Shown: positions 7,924 to 16,785, numbered from the stretch's first letter. The stretch is DNA of 64,000 nucleotides from Sphaerimonospora sp050942215 (GCF_050942215.1 NZ_CP192056.1:5518001-5582000); one strand, 5' to 3'. Notes: generated by a model not told the origin, from the letters alone. Numbers and translations: made by a program.

Positions 7924-8832
7924 ATGGGTAAGCCACGGAAGATCACGGCAGTCACCGCATCGGCCCTGGCCGCTGTTTCGATGGGCACTGTTTCGCTGAC
8001 CGCCGCCCCGGCGGCGGCGGACGCCTCCCGGACCGCCGCCACCGCGGCATATCAGTACCGCGCCTATCACGGCCTGGACTTCCTCGGCTCGTACAACCGC
8101 ACCAAGTCCTACCAGGGGAACAAGGCACTCCGTCCGGTGGCCCTCTCGGTCGGCCTACAGCAGTCGCAGAAGAGGTACGCCGCGTTCTGGGACAACCGGC
8201 CAGGCCCGGCGTGGCTGGAGCGAGTGGTCCCGGCCAGCGGATATCAGAAGCTGTTCGACACCCTCACCGAGCCGGAGACCGAGCTCAACGAGGGAGGTAA
8301 CATCATGCGTCCGTCCTACCAGCCCACTGTGGTGAGCGCGACGGGCAGCGGGTCGGGTGCCGAGTTCGCCGCCATCTTCGAGAAGAGGCCGGGCAGGTTC
8401 TTCGCCCGCCACGACATCAACACCGCCGGCCTCCGTGCGGCCAACTCCCAGGCACGACGTGACGGCTACATCCCCGTCTCGGTCAATGTGTACGGCACGC
8501 CGTCCGCCCCGCGCTACGTGGCCGTCTGGGCGGACAACCCGTCGCGTGTCGCCTGGAACGTCACGATCTCCGTGCCCGCGGCGGAGTACCAGAAGGTCTT
8601 CGACGCGCAGGTCAAGCTCGGATTTCGGCCCTCCGCCATCGCGGTCGGGCCCGACGGCAGGTCCTACACCACCGTCTGGCGCAAGGACAAGATCGGCGCC
8701 GGGTACGCCGTCCACGGGCTGACCGCCGCCCAGTATCAGGCCCGATTCGACGAGATGACCGCCAAGGGCCTCTACCCGACGTGGATCGACATGGAGAACG
8801 GCGTCTACGCCGCCATCTTCACCACCAGGTGA
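7924..8832 (+). CDS. Secreted protein with bacterial tandem repeat domain 1 units
   Basis: This 302-residue protein has a Sec-type signal peptide (basic start MGKPRK, hydrophobic stretch, AAPAAADA cleavage region). The mature part is made of about four repeats of some 45-50 residues with a shared pattern: a RPVALSV or IPVSVNV strand, then RYAAFWDNRPGPAWLERVVP or RYVAVWADNPSRVAW, then YQKLFD or YQARFDEM. This matches the beta-propeller-like repeat called bacterial tandem repeat domain 1, found in secreted proteins and in polyglycine hydrolases. No catalytic Ser module is attached, so it may bind rather than cleave. ATG 7924 is chosen because GGAGGAG ends 3 bp upstream; ATG 7912 is possible. 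Confidence 0.75.
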   Translation: MGKPRKITAVTASALAAVSMGTVSLTAAPAAADASRTAATAAYQYRAYHGLDFLGSYNRTKSYQGNKALRPVALSVGLQQSQKRYAAFWDNRPGPAWLERVVPASGYQKLFDTLTEPETELNEGGNIMRPSYQPTVVSATGSGSGAEFAAIFEKRPGRFFARHDINTAGLRAANSQARRDGYIPVSVNVYGTPSAPRYVAVWADNPSRVAWNVTISVPAAEYQKVFDAQVKLGFRPSAIAVGPDGRSYTTVWRKDKIGAGYAVHGLTAAQYQARFDEMTAKGLYPTWIDMENGVYAAIFTTR

Positions 8833-8956
8833 CAGGCCGGCCACAGCCACCGGCCCCGAGGTACGCGGACTCTCGGAGCCGGTCCACGGTCTCGACCACC
8901 CGCCGTCACCCAAGCCCGGCAGGTGGGCAGATGCGATCAGGCCTGCGTGCGGGCCC

Positions 8957-9634
8957 TCATCTCGCCGGGTTGCGACGGGCAGAGCTCCGCCGTACGAGCA
9001 CGACGATGGTCACCACCAGGGCGATCAGGAAGCCGATGGCGGGCAGCGCCACGAGCGCGATCACACCGCCGACGAGCTTGTCCGTGTCGGCGGCGAGCTC
9101 CCTGCCGACACCGAACGTGACGCCCGCGCCCTCACAGGTCACCTCATACGTGCCCGCCTCCGGTACGCCGACCTTGAACAGCAGCTCCCACTTCGTGCCG
9201 TCCACGGTGACGACCTGGGAGCCGGCCGGCTGAGTGAGCTTGATCCGCGGATCCTGACCATTCCCGACCTGGCACTGCACGTCGGTCGGCTGATCGGCCG
9301 CCGCGTAGATCGCGGGCTTGTCCTTGGCGTCGAGTTCGACGCTCACCGTCTTGCCGCTGTCGAAGGTGGTGGTCGGTGCCGAATCGTTGATCGTGGAGAC
9401 CAGGTTGCCCGCGAAGCCGACGATGCCGACGACCAGCAGGACGAGGAAGAGCGCCCAGGAAAGAAAGATCCACAGCAGCCGGGGACGGACCGGGCCGACC
9501 GGCCGCGCCGGTCCGGGCGGCTGGTAGCCGGGGGGAGGTAGGTATGCACCGGGTCCGTACGGCCCGGCCGGCTGCTGCGCGTGCGGCAACCGGGCGGTCG
9601 GGTCGGCCGGGTCCGGGATGGGATTCTCGTTCAT
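8957..9634 (-). CDS. Membrane protein with Pro-rich N-terminus (hypothetical)
   Basis: The product has about 225 residues. A cytoplasmic Pro/Gly/Tyr-rich N-terminal tail (AYLPPPGYQPPGPARP) precedes one transmembrane helix (LLWIFLSWALFLVLLVVGIV). An extracytoplasmic domain of roughly 110 residues containing two Cys follows, then a second transmembrane helix near the C-terminus (IALVALPAIGFLIALVVTIVV) and a basic tail. This layout is frequent among actinobacterial envelope proteins of unknown function. The start is uncertain: ATG at 9634 or GTG at 9649, neither with a strong RBS. Confidence 0.65.
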   Translation of the reverse strand: MNENPIPDPADPTARLPHAQQPAGPYGPGAYLPPPGYQPPGPARPVGPVRPRLLWIFLSWALFLVLLVVGIVGFAGNLVSTINDSAPTTTFDSGKTVSVELDAKDKPAIYAAADQPTDVQCQVGNGQDPRIKLTQPAGSQVVTVDGTKWELLFKVGVPEAGTYEVTCEGAGVTFGVGRELAADTDKLVGGVIALVALPAIGFLIALVVTIVVLVRRSSARRNPAR

Positions 9635-9764
9635 AGCGCAAATTGTCACATTCTGCCGTTTATACGGTGATTGCAGTTCGATTGCGCTTCACGTTGAGCC
9701 TGCCGGAATGCCGCCGGTGAGCGACGGGCCGGATCCCGTCACGGCCGAGGCGAGCATGACCGCC

Positions 9765-10265
9765 TCACTCCGGCGGGCTGTCGCCCAGCGACTCCAGTAG
9801 GGTGCGCAACGTGCCCGCCAGCTGATCACGCTGTTCCGGGGCCAGCGCCGCCAGCAGGCGAACCTCGTTCGCCACGTGCAGATCGACCAGTTCCTCTATC
9901 TTCGCCAGCCCCGGCCCGGTCAGCCGAACGCGTACGGACCGCCGGTCCTCCGCGTCCGGGATCCGCTCGACCAGCCCCTTGGCCGCCATCCGGTCGATCC
10001 GGTTGGTGATTGCCCCGGAGGTCACCATCGCCGCCCGGTTCAGCGCGCCGGCCGTCAGTTCGTACGGCGGACCGGAGCGGCGCAACGTGGCCAGCACGTC
10101 GAACTCCCAGCGCTCCAGCCCATGGTCGGCGAAGAAGTCCTTCAGCTCACGGTCGAGGAGCCGTGACAGCCGGGAGATCCGCCCGATGACGCCCATCGGC
10201 CACGCGTCGAGATCGGGCCGCTCCCGCCGCCACTGGGCCAGCACCACGTCCACCGCGTCGCCCAT
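9765..10265 (-). CDS. MarR family transcriptional regulator
   Basis: This 166-residue winged-helix regulator has its start fixed by AGAGGAG upstream of ATG 10265. The recognition region reads LNRAAMVTSGAITNRIDRM, followed by the wing DRRSVRVRLT, and helices for dimerisation lie at both ends. It is divergently oriented from an EamA-type exporter gene. Two perfect palindromes lie in the shared promoter, one on each side, so it very likely represses both the exporter and itself until it binds a small toxic or phenolic ligand. It resembles the second MarR protein in this window (29962-30510) in sequence and length. Confidence 0.9.
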   Translation of the reverse strand: MGDAVDVVLAQWRRERPDLDAWPMGVIGRISRLSRLLDRELKDFFADHGLERWEFDVLATLRRSGPPYELTAGALNRAAMVTSGAITNRIDRMAAKGLVERIPDAEDRRSVRVRLTGPGLAKIEELVDLHVANEVRLLAALAPEQRDQLAGTLRTLLESLGDSPPE

Positions 10266-10289
10266 CGGACTCCTCTCACTGGAGAGATT

Positions 10290-10349
10290 ATGAACGTTCA
10301 TCTATTTGACGTAGAGACGAGGGTCGTGCTGTTATCTCAATGTTGAGAT
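10290..10349. promoter_or_regulatory. Twin MarR operators in a divergent promoter
   Basis: There are two perfect palindromes: ATGAACGTTCAT at 10290-10301, next to the MarR start, and ATCTCAA-TG-TTGAGAT at 10334-10349, just before the exporter RBS. Binding at these positions would block both promoters. Confidence 0.65.
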
Positions 10350-10371
10350 TATCAATAAGGAGCGATCAAGG

Positions 10372-11337
10372 TTGGGCGTCTTCGCCGGTAGGCACAGCAC
10401 CCTGGTCCTGCCGTACGCGGGAACTCTCGTCCTCACGACGTTCACCCCGCTCGTGTGGGGTTCGACCTACGCCGTCACCACGGAGTTCCTGCCACCCGAC
10501 CGTCCGCTGTTCACCGCGTTGACGAGGGCGCTGCCGGCCGGTCTGCTACTGCTCGCCATCACCCGGATGCCGCCGCGCGGGGTGTGGATCCTGCGGGCGG
10601 CCGTGCTCGGCGTGCTGAACATCGGTGCGTTCTTCCCGATGCTGTTCCTGGCGGCGTACCGGCTGCCCGGCGGCGTCGCGGCCGTGCTGGGCGCGGTGGG
10701 TCCGCTGTTCGCGCTCGGCTTCGCCGCCGCGCTGCTCGCCGAGCGGGCGACGGCGCGCAAGCTGCTGGCCGGGCTCGCCGGAGTGTTCGGCGTCGGCCTG
10801 GTCGTCCTGCGCGCCGACGCACGGCTCGACACCGTCGGGGTGCTCGCCGGACTGGCCGGGGCCGCGCTCATGTCGGCGGGTACGGTGCTCACCAAGCGGT
10901 GGGGCCGCCCCGAGGGCGTCAGCGCGCTCACCCTCACCGGCTGGCAGCTCACCGCCGGCGGGCTGCTGCTCGCCCCCGTAGCCCTGCTCATCGAGGGTCC
11001 GCCGCCCGCCCTCACCGGCGAGAACCTCCTCGGTTACGCCTATCTCGGCATCGTCGGCACCGCCGTGGCGTACTGGCTCTGGTTCCGCGGCCTCTCCCGT
11101 CTACCCGCCACCTCGATCGCCTTTCTCACCCTGATCAGCCCGCTGTCCGCGGCGGTGATCGGCTGGGCCGCCCTCGGCCAGACCCTTACCCCGCTCCAAC
11201 TGCTGGGCATGACCATCGCCCTCGGTGGCACGCTGCTCGGCCAGACGCAGTCCCGTCCCACCACCGTCGATCGGACCGGGACGCGGTCTGCGGAAGACAT
11301 CAGTTTCAGTAGACGTTCACATAGCCCACGCAGTTGA
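10372..11337 (+). CDS. EamA/DMT family small-molecule exporter
   Basis: This 321-residue protein with about ten transmembrane helices has two EamA repeats. The first begins near TTFTPLVWGSTYAVTTEFL; the second begins near AGAALMSAGTVLTKRWGRP. The DMT superfamily exports amino acids, purines or drugs; the substrate is unknown here. The TTG start at 10372 is supported by AAGGAG 8 bp upstream. It is under the divergent MarR gene. Its last codons overlap the end of the convergent gene by 32 bp, so its final dozen residues (SFSRRSHSPRS) are probably non-conserved read-through. Confidence 0.87.
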   Translation: MGVFAGRHSTLVLPYAGTLVLTTFTPLVWGSTYAVTTEFLPPDRPLFTALTRALPAGLLLLAITRMPPRGVWILRAAVLGVLNIGAFFPMLFLAAYRLPGGVAAVLGAVGPLFALGFAAALLAERATARKLLAGLAGVFGVGLVVLRADARLDTVGVLAGLAGAALMSAGTVLTKRWGRPEGVSALTLTGWQLTAGGLLLAPVALLIEGPPPALTGENLLGYAYLGIVGTAVAYWLWFRGLSRLPATSIAFLTLISPLSAAVIGWAALGQTLTPLQLLGMTIALGGTLLGQTQSRPTTVDRTGTRSAEDISFSRRSHSPRS

Positions 11338-11788
11338 GATCCTGCTGGAGCCGCCGGTTCCACTTGAATCCGATCTTCACATACGGCTTGTGGCGCTTAT
11401 GAACATATTTCTTGCCTATATAGTCCGCCAGATTCCAATAAGCATAATGATAGTTCACGCTGCGGAAGAAATATGTCGTTTTTCCGTTGTCTCCGCGCCA
11501 AGCCATGTAGATGCTCTCTTTCGTACCGGTCCCCTCGTCATGACCATTGACCTTGACCCAGAGAACCCGCGTCTGCCCGTTGCTGTAGCGCCGGAATTTG
11601 ATCCACCAGGCCGCCGGCTGTTTGCGGAGCGTGTTGTGGCAGTTGAGCGGACCACGGGTGTAGTCCTTGTACGAGACACGCGCGGCGGCCTCCGATTTGG
11701 TCATGGCCTGCGCCGGTCCGGACGGGAGAATAAGAGCCCCGAGGACGCCGCCCACAAAAGTTAACCGGATTCCCCTTCGCATGGTCAT
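11306..11788 (-). CDS. Small secreted basic protein (hypothetical)
   Basis: This 160-residue product starts at ATG 11788, which has a good RBS (AGGGAGAAG). It has a signal peptide (MRRGIRLTFVGGVLGALIL, cleavage after AQA) and a mature domain of about 130 residues rich in Tyr, Trp, Lys and Arg, with two Cys (LNCHNTL and LNCVGYVN) that could form a disulfide. Strand-rich motifs such as TRVLWVKVNGHDEGTGTK suggest a small beta domain. The 3' end is lower in GC than its neighbours, which suggests transfer. The family is not recognised. Confidence 0.6.
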   Translation of the reverse strand: MTMRRGIRLTFVGGVLGALILPSGPAQAMTKSEAAARVSYKDYTRGPLNCHNTLRKQPAAWWIKFRRYSNGQTRVLWVKVNGHDEGTGTKESIYMAWRGDNGKTTYFFRSVNYHYAYWNLADYIGKKYVHKRHKPYVKIGFKWNRRLQQDLNCVGYVNVY

Positions 11789-12012
11789 CGCCTTCTCCCT
11801 GTCGCCTCGGCAGCGTTTGTCGATTGAGAGCCGATCCACCCGAGGCTAACCCGCACAGGAGTGATCTCCCAGAGTGTCGAGAGAAGATGGGCCGAGGGGA
11901 TAGGTCCAACTCACGGTCTCGCCATACCATCCGGCCGAGAGCACCTTCGGCGGTCCGGCCCAGGTTTTCCCTCTTGACCGGGGCACCGGCAGCCCGTCAT
12001 TCGGGACGATAA

Positions 12013-13675
12013 CCTCGATGACTCAGCGACTGGTCGGGCGCTGTGAAGCTCTCCGCTCGCCGGAGATTTCTATCTGATCGTCCTGTTCATTCATCTGCGC
12101 GGCGTGGGGGCCGCCCGAGGCGCTCGGGTGGGCGGCGGCTTCCATGGGTCCGCGGGGTGGTGCGCTTCGCTCCTTCCCGTCTCGGCGGGACGTGTCCTCT
12201 CTGGTCACGTCAGTGCGGGCAGGGCGCACAGCCGCTGCCAGCAGATCAGGAACGCCTCCTTCCACGGCCAGGTAGTACTGATCTTCAGGATGCGGCGGCG
12301 GGCGTGGGAGACGAGCCGGGCGGGCAGGTGCCACAGGCAGTACCGCATCGTCTGCGGCTCGGCCTTGGCCAGTTCGGCGTCGTCGTACAGGCCGAGCAGC
12401 CGAGTCCAGGCATCCAGGTCGGCGGCGATGTTGGCCGCCAGCACCCAGCCGACGTTCACGTTCCAGGTCTTGGACGGCAGATTCCGCAAGCCCATGGCCT
12501 TGCCGGTCCGCACCCGGTCCTCCACTCCGGCGTGGGCGCGGTGGAGCACATCGATGAACTGCGCCTGATGGCTGCCGGGCACACCCCGCATCCCTCGCGG
12601 GCCGAAGTTGGTGGCGATGATGGAGTACTTCCACCCGGTCTGCTTCTCCAACGCCGTCAGGTTGGCCGCGTGCCGGCGGGAGGGCTTGACCCGGCGGACC
12701 AGCAGGCGCACCTTCCACCCCGCGGCGCGGGCGTTGACGCCGGTCAGTTCGGCGACGCCGGCCTGGGGGTGCACGGTGCCGTCCTGGCGTAGCGCCGCCT
12801 CCCAGGCGTCCTCAGGCAGGGCGGCGATCGCCGTCTCATCGACCTCGGTGATCGTCCAGCCGACGGTGAAGCGGACCGTCCGCCGCGTGGTGTTCAGCTT
12901 CTGCAGGCGTTCCAGCAGGTCATGGGTGGCGCCCGCGCCGTCGACGCGGATCAGCGGCTTGGCCCGCCACCGGGCGGGGATCTGCTCGATCGCCGCAGCC
13001 GGCACCTCCAGATGATCGGCGGCCGTGTTCGACCCGGCCGACCCCGTCCGCAGCAGCATCGCCAGCGATTCCTCGGTATTGGCACACCATGCCCCCAGCG
13101 GATGAAAACCCCAGGTCCGCTTAAAAGTGGCCGCCGCCCCTTCCTTGGCCGAGTGCGCGGTGATGAGCGTGGCGTCGATGTCGATGACCACCCACCCGCT
13201 CAGCACCTTCCCCGCCACGACCAGCCAGGGGAAACCTGTCTCGGTGGCCTCGATCAACGCCCAGACGTGTTTGCGGACCTTCGCCCGCGCCCGGGCGATC
13301 CGCCTGGCCAGCACCGCATCGGCCCCGATCGGTTCCAGCGTGCGGCGCACCGTCGAGTCCGAGGGCGGCGCGCCGAACACCTCGCCCTGATGGGCCAGCA
13401 CGCTGATCTGCCGCATGCTGGTTGCCCCGAGCACGATCGCCACCGCGAGCTGGACCAGCACCACGCCCCGGTCCCACAGCGGACCGGCTCCCAGCCGGGC
13501 GAAGACCGCCCCGAGTTCGGCGGTCAGGCCGCTCTGATCAGCGCACTTGCGCGCTAAGACGGCGCCGGCATGGCCGACGAGTCCCTTGGCGTCCCCGGCG
13601 ACAGACAGCCGGTGGTCCCATCGCGTACGATTCACCGGAAAGGTGCACCCGATTCTGTGACGGATTTGATCTAGG
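12013..13675 (-). mobile_element. IS1380-family insertion sequence
   Basis: This is an approximately 1.66-kb element around the transposase. Proposed ends are CCTCGATGA at 12013 and, inverted, CCTAGATCA ending at 13675. They agree at 7 of 9 terminal positions, and both start with CC as IS1380 relatives do. No target-site duplication is evident in the flanks, so the ends are uncertain or one side has been rearranged. A repeated GGTGCACC lies just inside (13642-13649) and just outside (13698-13705) the right end. Confidence 0.5.
12205..13635 (-). CDS. IS1380 family transposase
   Basis: This full-length 476-residue DDE transposase has an RNase-H-like core that includes VVIDIDATLITAHS (first Asp) and a later region TKLV-like LIRVDGAGATHDLLERL. 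The conserved AFKRTWGFHPLGAW and RNLPSKTWNVNVGWVLAANIA segments are typical of actinobacterial IS1380 transposases. No frameshift or internal stop is seen, so the element could still be active. The start is the ATG at 13635, close to the right terminal repeat. About 190 bp of non-coding DNA separate its stop from the proposed left end. Confidence 0.85.
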   Translation of the reverse strand: MNRTRWDHRLSVAGDAKGLVGHAGAVLARKCADQSGLTAELGAVFARLGAGPLWDRGVVLVQLAVAIVLGATSMRQISVLAHQGEVFGAPPSDSTVRRTLEPIGADAVLARRIARARAKVRKHVWALIEATETGFPWLVVAGKVLSGWVVIDIDATLITAHSAKEGAAATFKRTWGFHPLGAWCANTEESLAMLLRTGSAGSNTAADHLEVPAAAIEQIPARWRAKPLIRVDGAGATHDLLERLQKLNTTRRTVRFTVGWTITEVDETAIAALPEDAWEAALRQDGTVHPQAGVAELTGVNARAAGWKVRLLVRRVKPSRRHAANLTALEKQTGWKYSIIATNFGPRGMRGVPGSHQAQFIDVLHRAHAGVEDRVRTGKAMGLRNLPSKTWNVNVGWVLAANIAADLDAWTRLLGLYDDAELAKAEPQTMRYCLWHLPARLVSHARRRILKISTTWPWKEAFLICWQRLCALPALT

Positions 13676-13708
13676 CAATCGCATCCTCGCAGATCAGGTG
13701 CACCTTCT

Positions 13709-15208
13709 TCATTTCAACGATCTTGATCCGCCTTCAACGCTGAATAGCGGAGGATAAAGGCGTTCCGGATCAACCAGGAGGATGTGGCGGTCGTCGGCTG
13801 CGGAAGCCCGTAGCTCTTCGGTGAAACCGGACCCGCCATAACAGGCCAATAGCGTCTCCCGGGTGTCATACCCCTTCAGCGCGAGAAGATCACGTGCTCG
13901 CCTCAGACGCTCCACGTGGTGATGACCCATCGTCTCGCCCCACTTGACCTCACCCAACGAGAGAATCCGGCGTGGCCTCCCATGATCTTCTGCGTCGAGA
14001 GCCGCCACGTCGATCTCGATCTGGCAGCGGCCTGCCGGATCGTTCACCACCCCTGAGCCGACCTCTGCGGGAAAGTTGCCGTATAGCGCTTCCCCGGACT
14101 CCACGGCGAAGTTCCGGCACAGCGCCTCGAAATGCGGCCCCACCACCTGGGCAAGGAATGTCTGCCGCAGCGAGGTCCAAGCTTTCTCCGCCCGGTGAAT
14201 CTCAAGCTCCGCCCAGCGCCGCCGCATTACGGCCTGATAGAAGGTGATCAGAGGCTCCACGATGCGGTACCGGACACGGCCCGCCCGGAAAAGGTCGGGC
14301 TCCCGAGCGATCAGAGCACTGTCTTCCAGAACGTTGAGCGGATGAGTGATCTGGTCGGACTTACGACCGATGTAATTGGCGATGCCGCCATTGGTGATGT
14401 TGCCACTCGCGATGGCGGCGAGCACCGAGTGATAGAGCGCCGGGTCACGGATATCTGTTTCCTCGGCCAGGAGATAACGCGCCTCTCGGAAGAGCGGCTT
14501 CTGCGGATTCAGGACTGTCCTGATCACCCAAGGATCAAAGTCGGCGATCCCCTCCGGAGCGTCACCCTGGGTGAACTCATAGCGGTATGCCGGGGTTCCA
14601 CCGACGATGGCATGGACGAGGATGGCCAGCCGAGGGTCGTTGATCCCCCAGAACTGCGCGGCATCCCGATAGCGGAACGGCTGGACCACCAGTTCGAGAC
14701 CGGCACGGCCCCGCAGCGGGGCGTTCCCCGACAGGAGCCCTCCCATCACGGACATGGCCGACCCGCAAAGCACCAAGCGTGCGTCGCTCTCCCCTCCGCT
14801 ACCGCCGGGACCGAGCTCCCGCTGAATGATCGACGGCAGAGTCGGCGACACCTTGGACAGGAAGGGAAACCCATCGATGACCACGGGAACCGGTCGCCCC
14901 CGGAAGGCCCGGAAGAGGTAGGCGATGGCGTCGTTCCAATCCCGGAAGGGGATGCTCACGACCTCCCGGGTGTATCGGGTGAGGGCCTCGGTGAAAAGCC
15001 GGAGGGACTCCGCCTCCGTTGCCTCGGTCGCCGCGAAGTACAGCCCGCCGGTCGCCTCCGTCAATGCCTGCAGCAGGAAGCTCTTCCCCTGACGGCGTCG
15101 CCCGCTGACGACTCCGAGGCTGGCGCCTCCCGGTCCCTGCCGCGCACCCGTAGCAAAAGCGACGGCCAATAACAGAACTATAGTTCCCTGAACTACAGTT
15201 CCACACAT
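13709..15208 (-). CDS. P-loop ATPase of the archaeal-type/DUF234 group, abnormal N-terminus
   Basis: This protein has about 499 residues. An AAA-type domain begins with the Walker A-like GRRRQGKS (residues 36-43), continues with RPVPVVIDGFPFLSK (Walker B region) and ARLVLCGSAMSVM (sensor). A winged helix and a C-terminal DUF234-like nuclease-fold domain follow (IEIDVAALDAED, ILSLGEVKWGETM). Relatives usually carry a GRE/GRDxEL motif about 25 residues before Walker A. Here that stretch is replaced by a hydrophobic, codon-atypical segment containing two operator-like palindromes, so the true start may lie further in or the 5' end may be damaged. It sits 9 bp after the kinase stop and 34 bp from the IS end. 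Its function is unknown; relatives are often defence- or toxin-associated. Confidence 0.65.
   Translation of the reverse strand: MCGTVVQGTIVLLLAVAFATGARQGPGGASLGVVSGRRRQGKSFLLQALTEATGGLYFAATEATEAESLRLFTEALTRYTREVVSIPFRDWNDAIAYLFRAFRGRPVPVVIDGFPFLSKVSPTLPSIIQRELGPGGSGGESDARLVLCGSAMSVMGGLLSGNAPLRGRAGLELVVQPFRYRDAAQFWGINDPRLAILVHAIVGGTPAYRYEFTQGDAPEGIADFDPWVIRTVLNPQKPLFREARYLLAEETDIRDPALYHSVLAAIASGNITNGGIANYIGRKSDQITHPLNVLEDSALIAREPDLFRAGRVRYRIVEPLITFYQAVMRRRWAELEIHRAEKAWTSLRQTFLAQVVGPHFEALCRNFAVESGEALYGNFPAEVGSGVVNDPAGRCQIEIDVAALDAEDHGRPRRILSLGEVKWGETMGHHHVERLRRARDLLALKGYDTRETLLACYGGSGFTEELRASAADDRHILLVDPERLYPPLFSVEGGSRSLK
15175..15201. promoter_or_regulatory. Two phased 12-bp palindromes at the ATPase start
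   Basis: GAACTATAGTTC (15175-15186, perfect) and GAACTACAGTTC (15190-15201, one mismatch) lie with a 15-bp offset at the very start of the ATPase gene. The local AT content is far above the surroundings, and a repeated palindrome of this kind is typical of a dimeric repressor site. Confidence 0.5.
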
Positions 15209-15217
15209 CTCCGGCCA

Positions 15218-16705
15218 TCAACGATAGGCGTAGCAGTAGTTGGACTTGCCCTTGAACCGGTGGAAGGCGTGCGGGTCGTTGAAGCGCCAGCGGCAGCCGG
15301 CGTCACGTTGGCTCTGCGTCAGGTACATGGTGGCCTTGTCCTTATTCTTGACACAGTAGGCGCCCGCCTGGGGCGTCTCCCGATACTCCACCCACTCCCA
15401 GCCGATCGACTTGCAGTAGTCGGTGAAGTGTCCCGGACCGAGCTCGACCAGCTGCGACGGCGTCGGTGACGGCCGAGGGGGCGCTGTCGGCGCCGGGGGT
15501 CGCGACGAGGTCGTCGGCTTCGGCGCCGCCGTCTGCTTCGCGACGGGGCGACCCGTGGCTCTGGCGCGGGGGCTCGGCGTGGTCACAGGCGTGCCGGTCT
15601 CCATTTCCGTGGGCGCCGCGGGCTCCGTGACGGCCGCGCTCACCGCCGGCGTCCGCACCGGGACCTCCGCACCGGCCGGCCGAGACGGCGTCACGCCGCC
15701 TCCGGGCAGCAGGGCGACGGCCAGGGCGACACCCGTGACGGCGACGGCCCCCGTGGCGGATATGACGGCGACCCTCCTCCCCCGGTTCCGCGACTGGAGG
15801 GCCACGCTTCCCGGCTCGGTCGTCGGGCCCACAGGCGGGTCGGGAGGCGGGGCTGAAGACGGTGCTGAAGCCGGGGAAGACGGGGCTGGAGACGAACCGG
15901 CGGTGCCCACCAGGCGGTCGAGGATCTCCCGGGCCGACGGCCGACGCAGGGGATCCTTGGCCAGGCAGTCGCCGAGCAGGTCACGAAGCGGCTGCTCGAT
16001 GCCGTCCAGCCGTGGCTCCTCGTTCAGGATCCGAGTGATGACGGCGGGGATCTCGTCGTTGCCGAACGGCGGGCGGCCCGATGCCGCGAAGGCCATGGTG
16101 GACGCCCAGGCGAACACGTCCAGGGCGAGTCCCAGCGACCCCGCGGTGAGCTGCTCGGGTGCCATGTACGCGGGAGTGCCGACGACCTGGCTGGTCGTCA
16201 TGCTGTTGCCGACGAGAGCCCGCGCGATGCCGAAGTCGATGACCCTGGGACCATCCGGACCGAGCAGCACGTTATGCGGCTTGAAGTCCCGGTGAACGAT
16301 CCCGGCGTCGTGCAGCGCGATAAGGGCCGTGGCGGTGGCGACGGCGAGCCGTTCGAGGGCGCTGCCCGAGCGCGGCCCCTCCGTGTCGACCACCTGCTTC
16401 AGCGAGGGCCCGGGAACGTACTCGCTGACGATGTACGGCCGGTCGCCCGCGATGCCGAAGTCCAGCACCTGGGCGGTGCAGAAGCGGGCGACCCTCTTGG
16501 CCACCTCCAGCTCGCGGGTGAAGTCGTCGTGGGCGGCCGTTTCCGGGTCGAACCGCGCGTGGAACCACTTCACCGCCACCGGTCTCCCGGCCTGCGCCTC
16601 GCCCAGGTAGACGGCGCCCTGACCGCCCTCCCCGATCCGTCCCGTGATCCGGTAGGGGCCGAGCCGGGTCGGGTCGCCGGGCTCTGGGGGGCGTGGGGCG
16701 GGCAT
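15218..16705 (-). CDS. Transmembrane Ser/Thr protein kinase (PknB-like) with Cys-rich extracellular domain
   Basis: This 495-residue protein has an N-terminal Hanks-type kinase domain (residues 15-265): glycine loop GEGGQG, ATP-binding Lys46, catalytic HRDFKPHN with Asp140, DFG at 157-159, and MAPEQ. All catalytic residues are present. A Pro/Ser-rich juxtamembrane stretch leads to one transmembrane helix (about 311-333), a Pro/Thr-rich linker, and a 70-residue C-terminal domain beginning LGPGHFTDYCKS that contains four Cys. This outer domain is not PASTA; I do not recognise it. The kinase probably senses an envelope signal. The adjacent ATPase gene may be cotranscribed. Confidence 0.88.
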   Translation of the reverse strand: MPAPRPPEPGDPTRLGPYRITGRIGEGGQGAVYLGEAQAGRPVAVKWFHARFDPETAAHDDFTRELEVAKRVARFCTAQVLDFGIAGDRPYIVSEYVPGPSLKQVVDTEGPRSGSALERLAVATATALIALHDAGIVHRDFKPHNVLLGPDGPRVIDFGIARALVGNSMTTSQVVGTPAYMAPEQLTAGSLGLALDVFAWASTMAFAASGRPPFGNDEIPAVITRILNEEPRLDGIEQPLRDLLGDCLAKDPLRRPSAREILDRLVGTAGSSPAPSSPASAPSSAPPPDPPVGPTTEPGSVALQSRNRGRRVAVISATGAVAVTGVALAVALLPGGGVTPSRPAGAEVPVRTPAVSAAVTEPAAPTEMETGTPVTTPSPRARATGRPVAKQTAAPKPTTSSRPPAPTAPPRPSPTPSQLVELGPGHFTDYCKSIGWEWVEYRETPQAGAYCVKNKDKATMYLTQSQRDAGCRWRFNDPHAFHRFKGKSNYCYAYR

Positions 16706-16785
16706 CCGTGCTCCGATGGTCGGGGACGCGGTCGGCTACGACTCTAATCAGTCCAAGGTCATCTCACGCCCGCCCGGCGCCGCGG

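Noticed and set aside
12001..13685. Target-site duplication flanking the IS1380-type element
   Set aside because: Flanks of the proposed ends (GATAA and CAATC) do not match; either the ends are slightly wrong or one side was rearranged.
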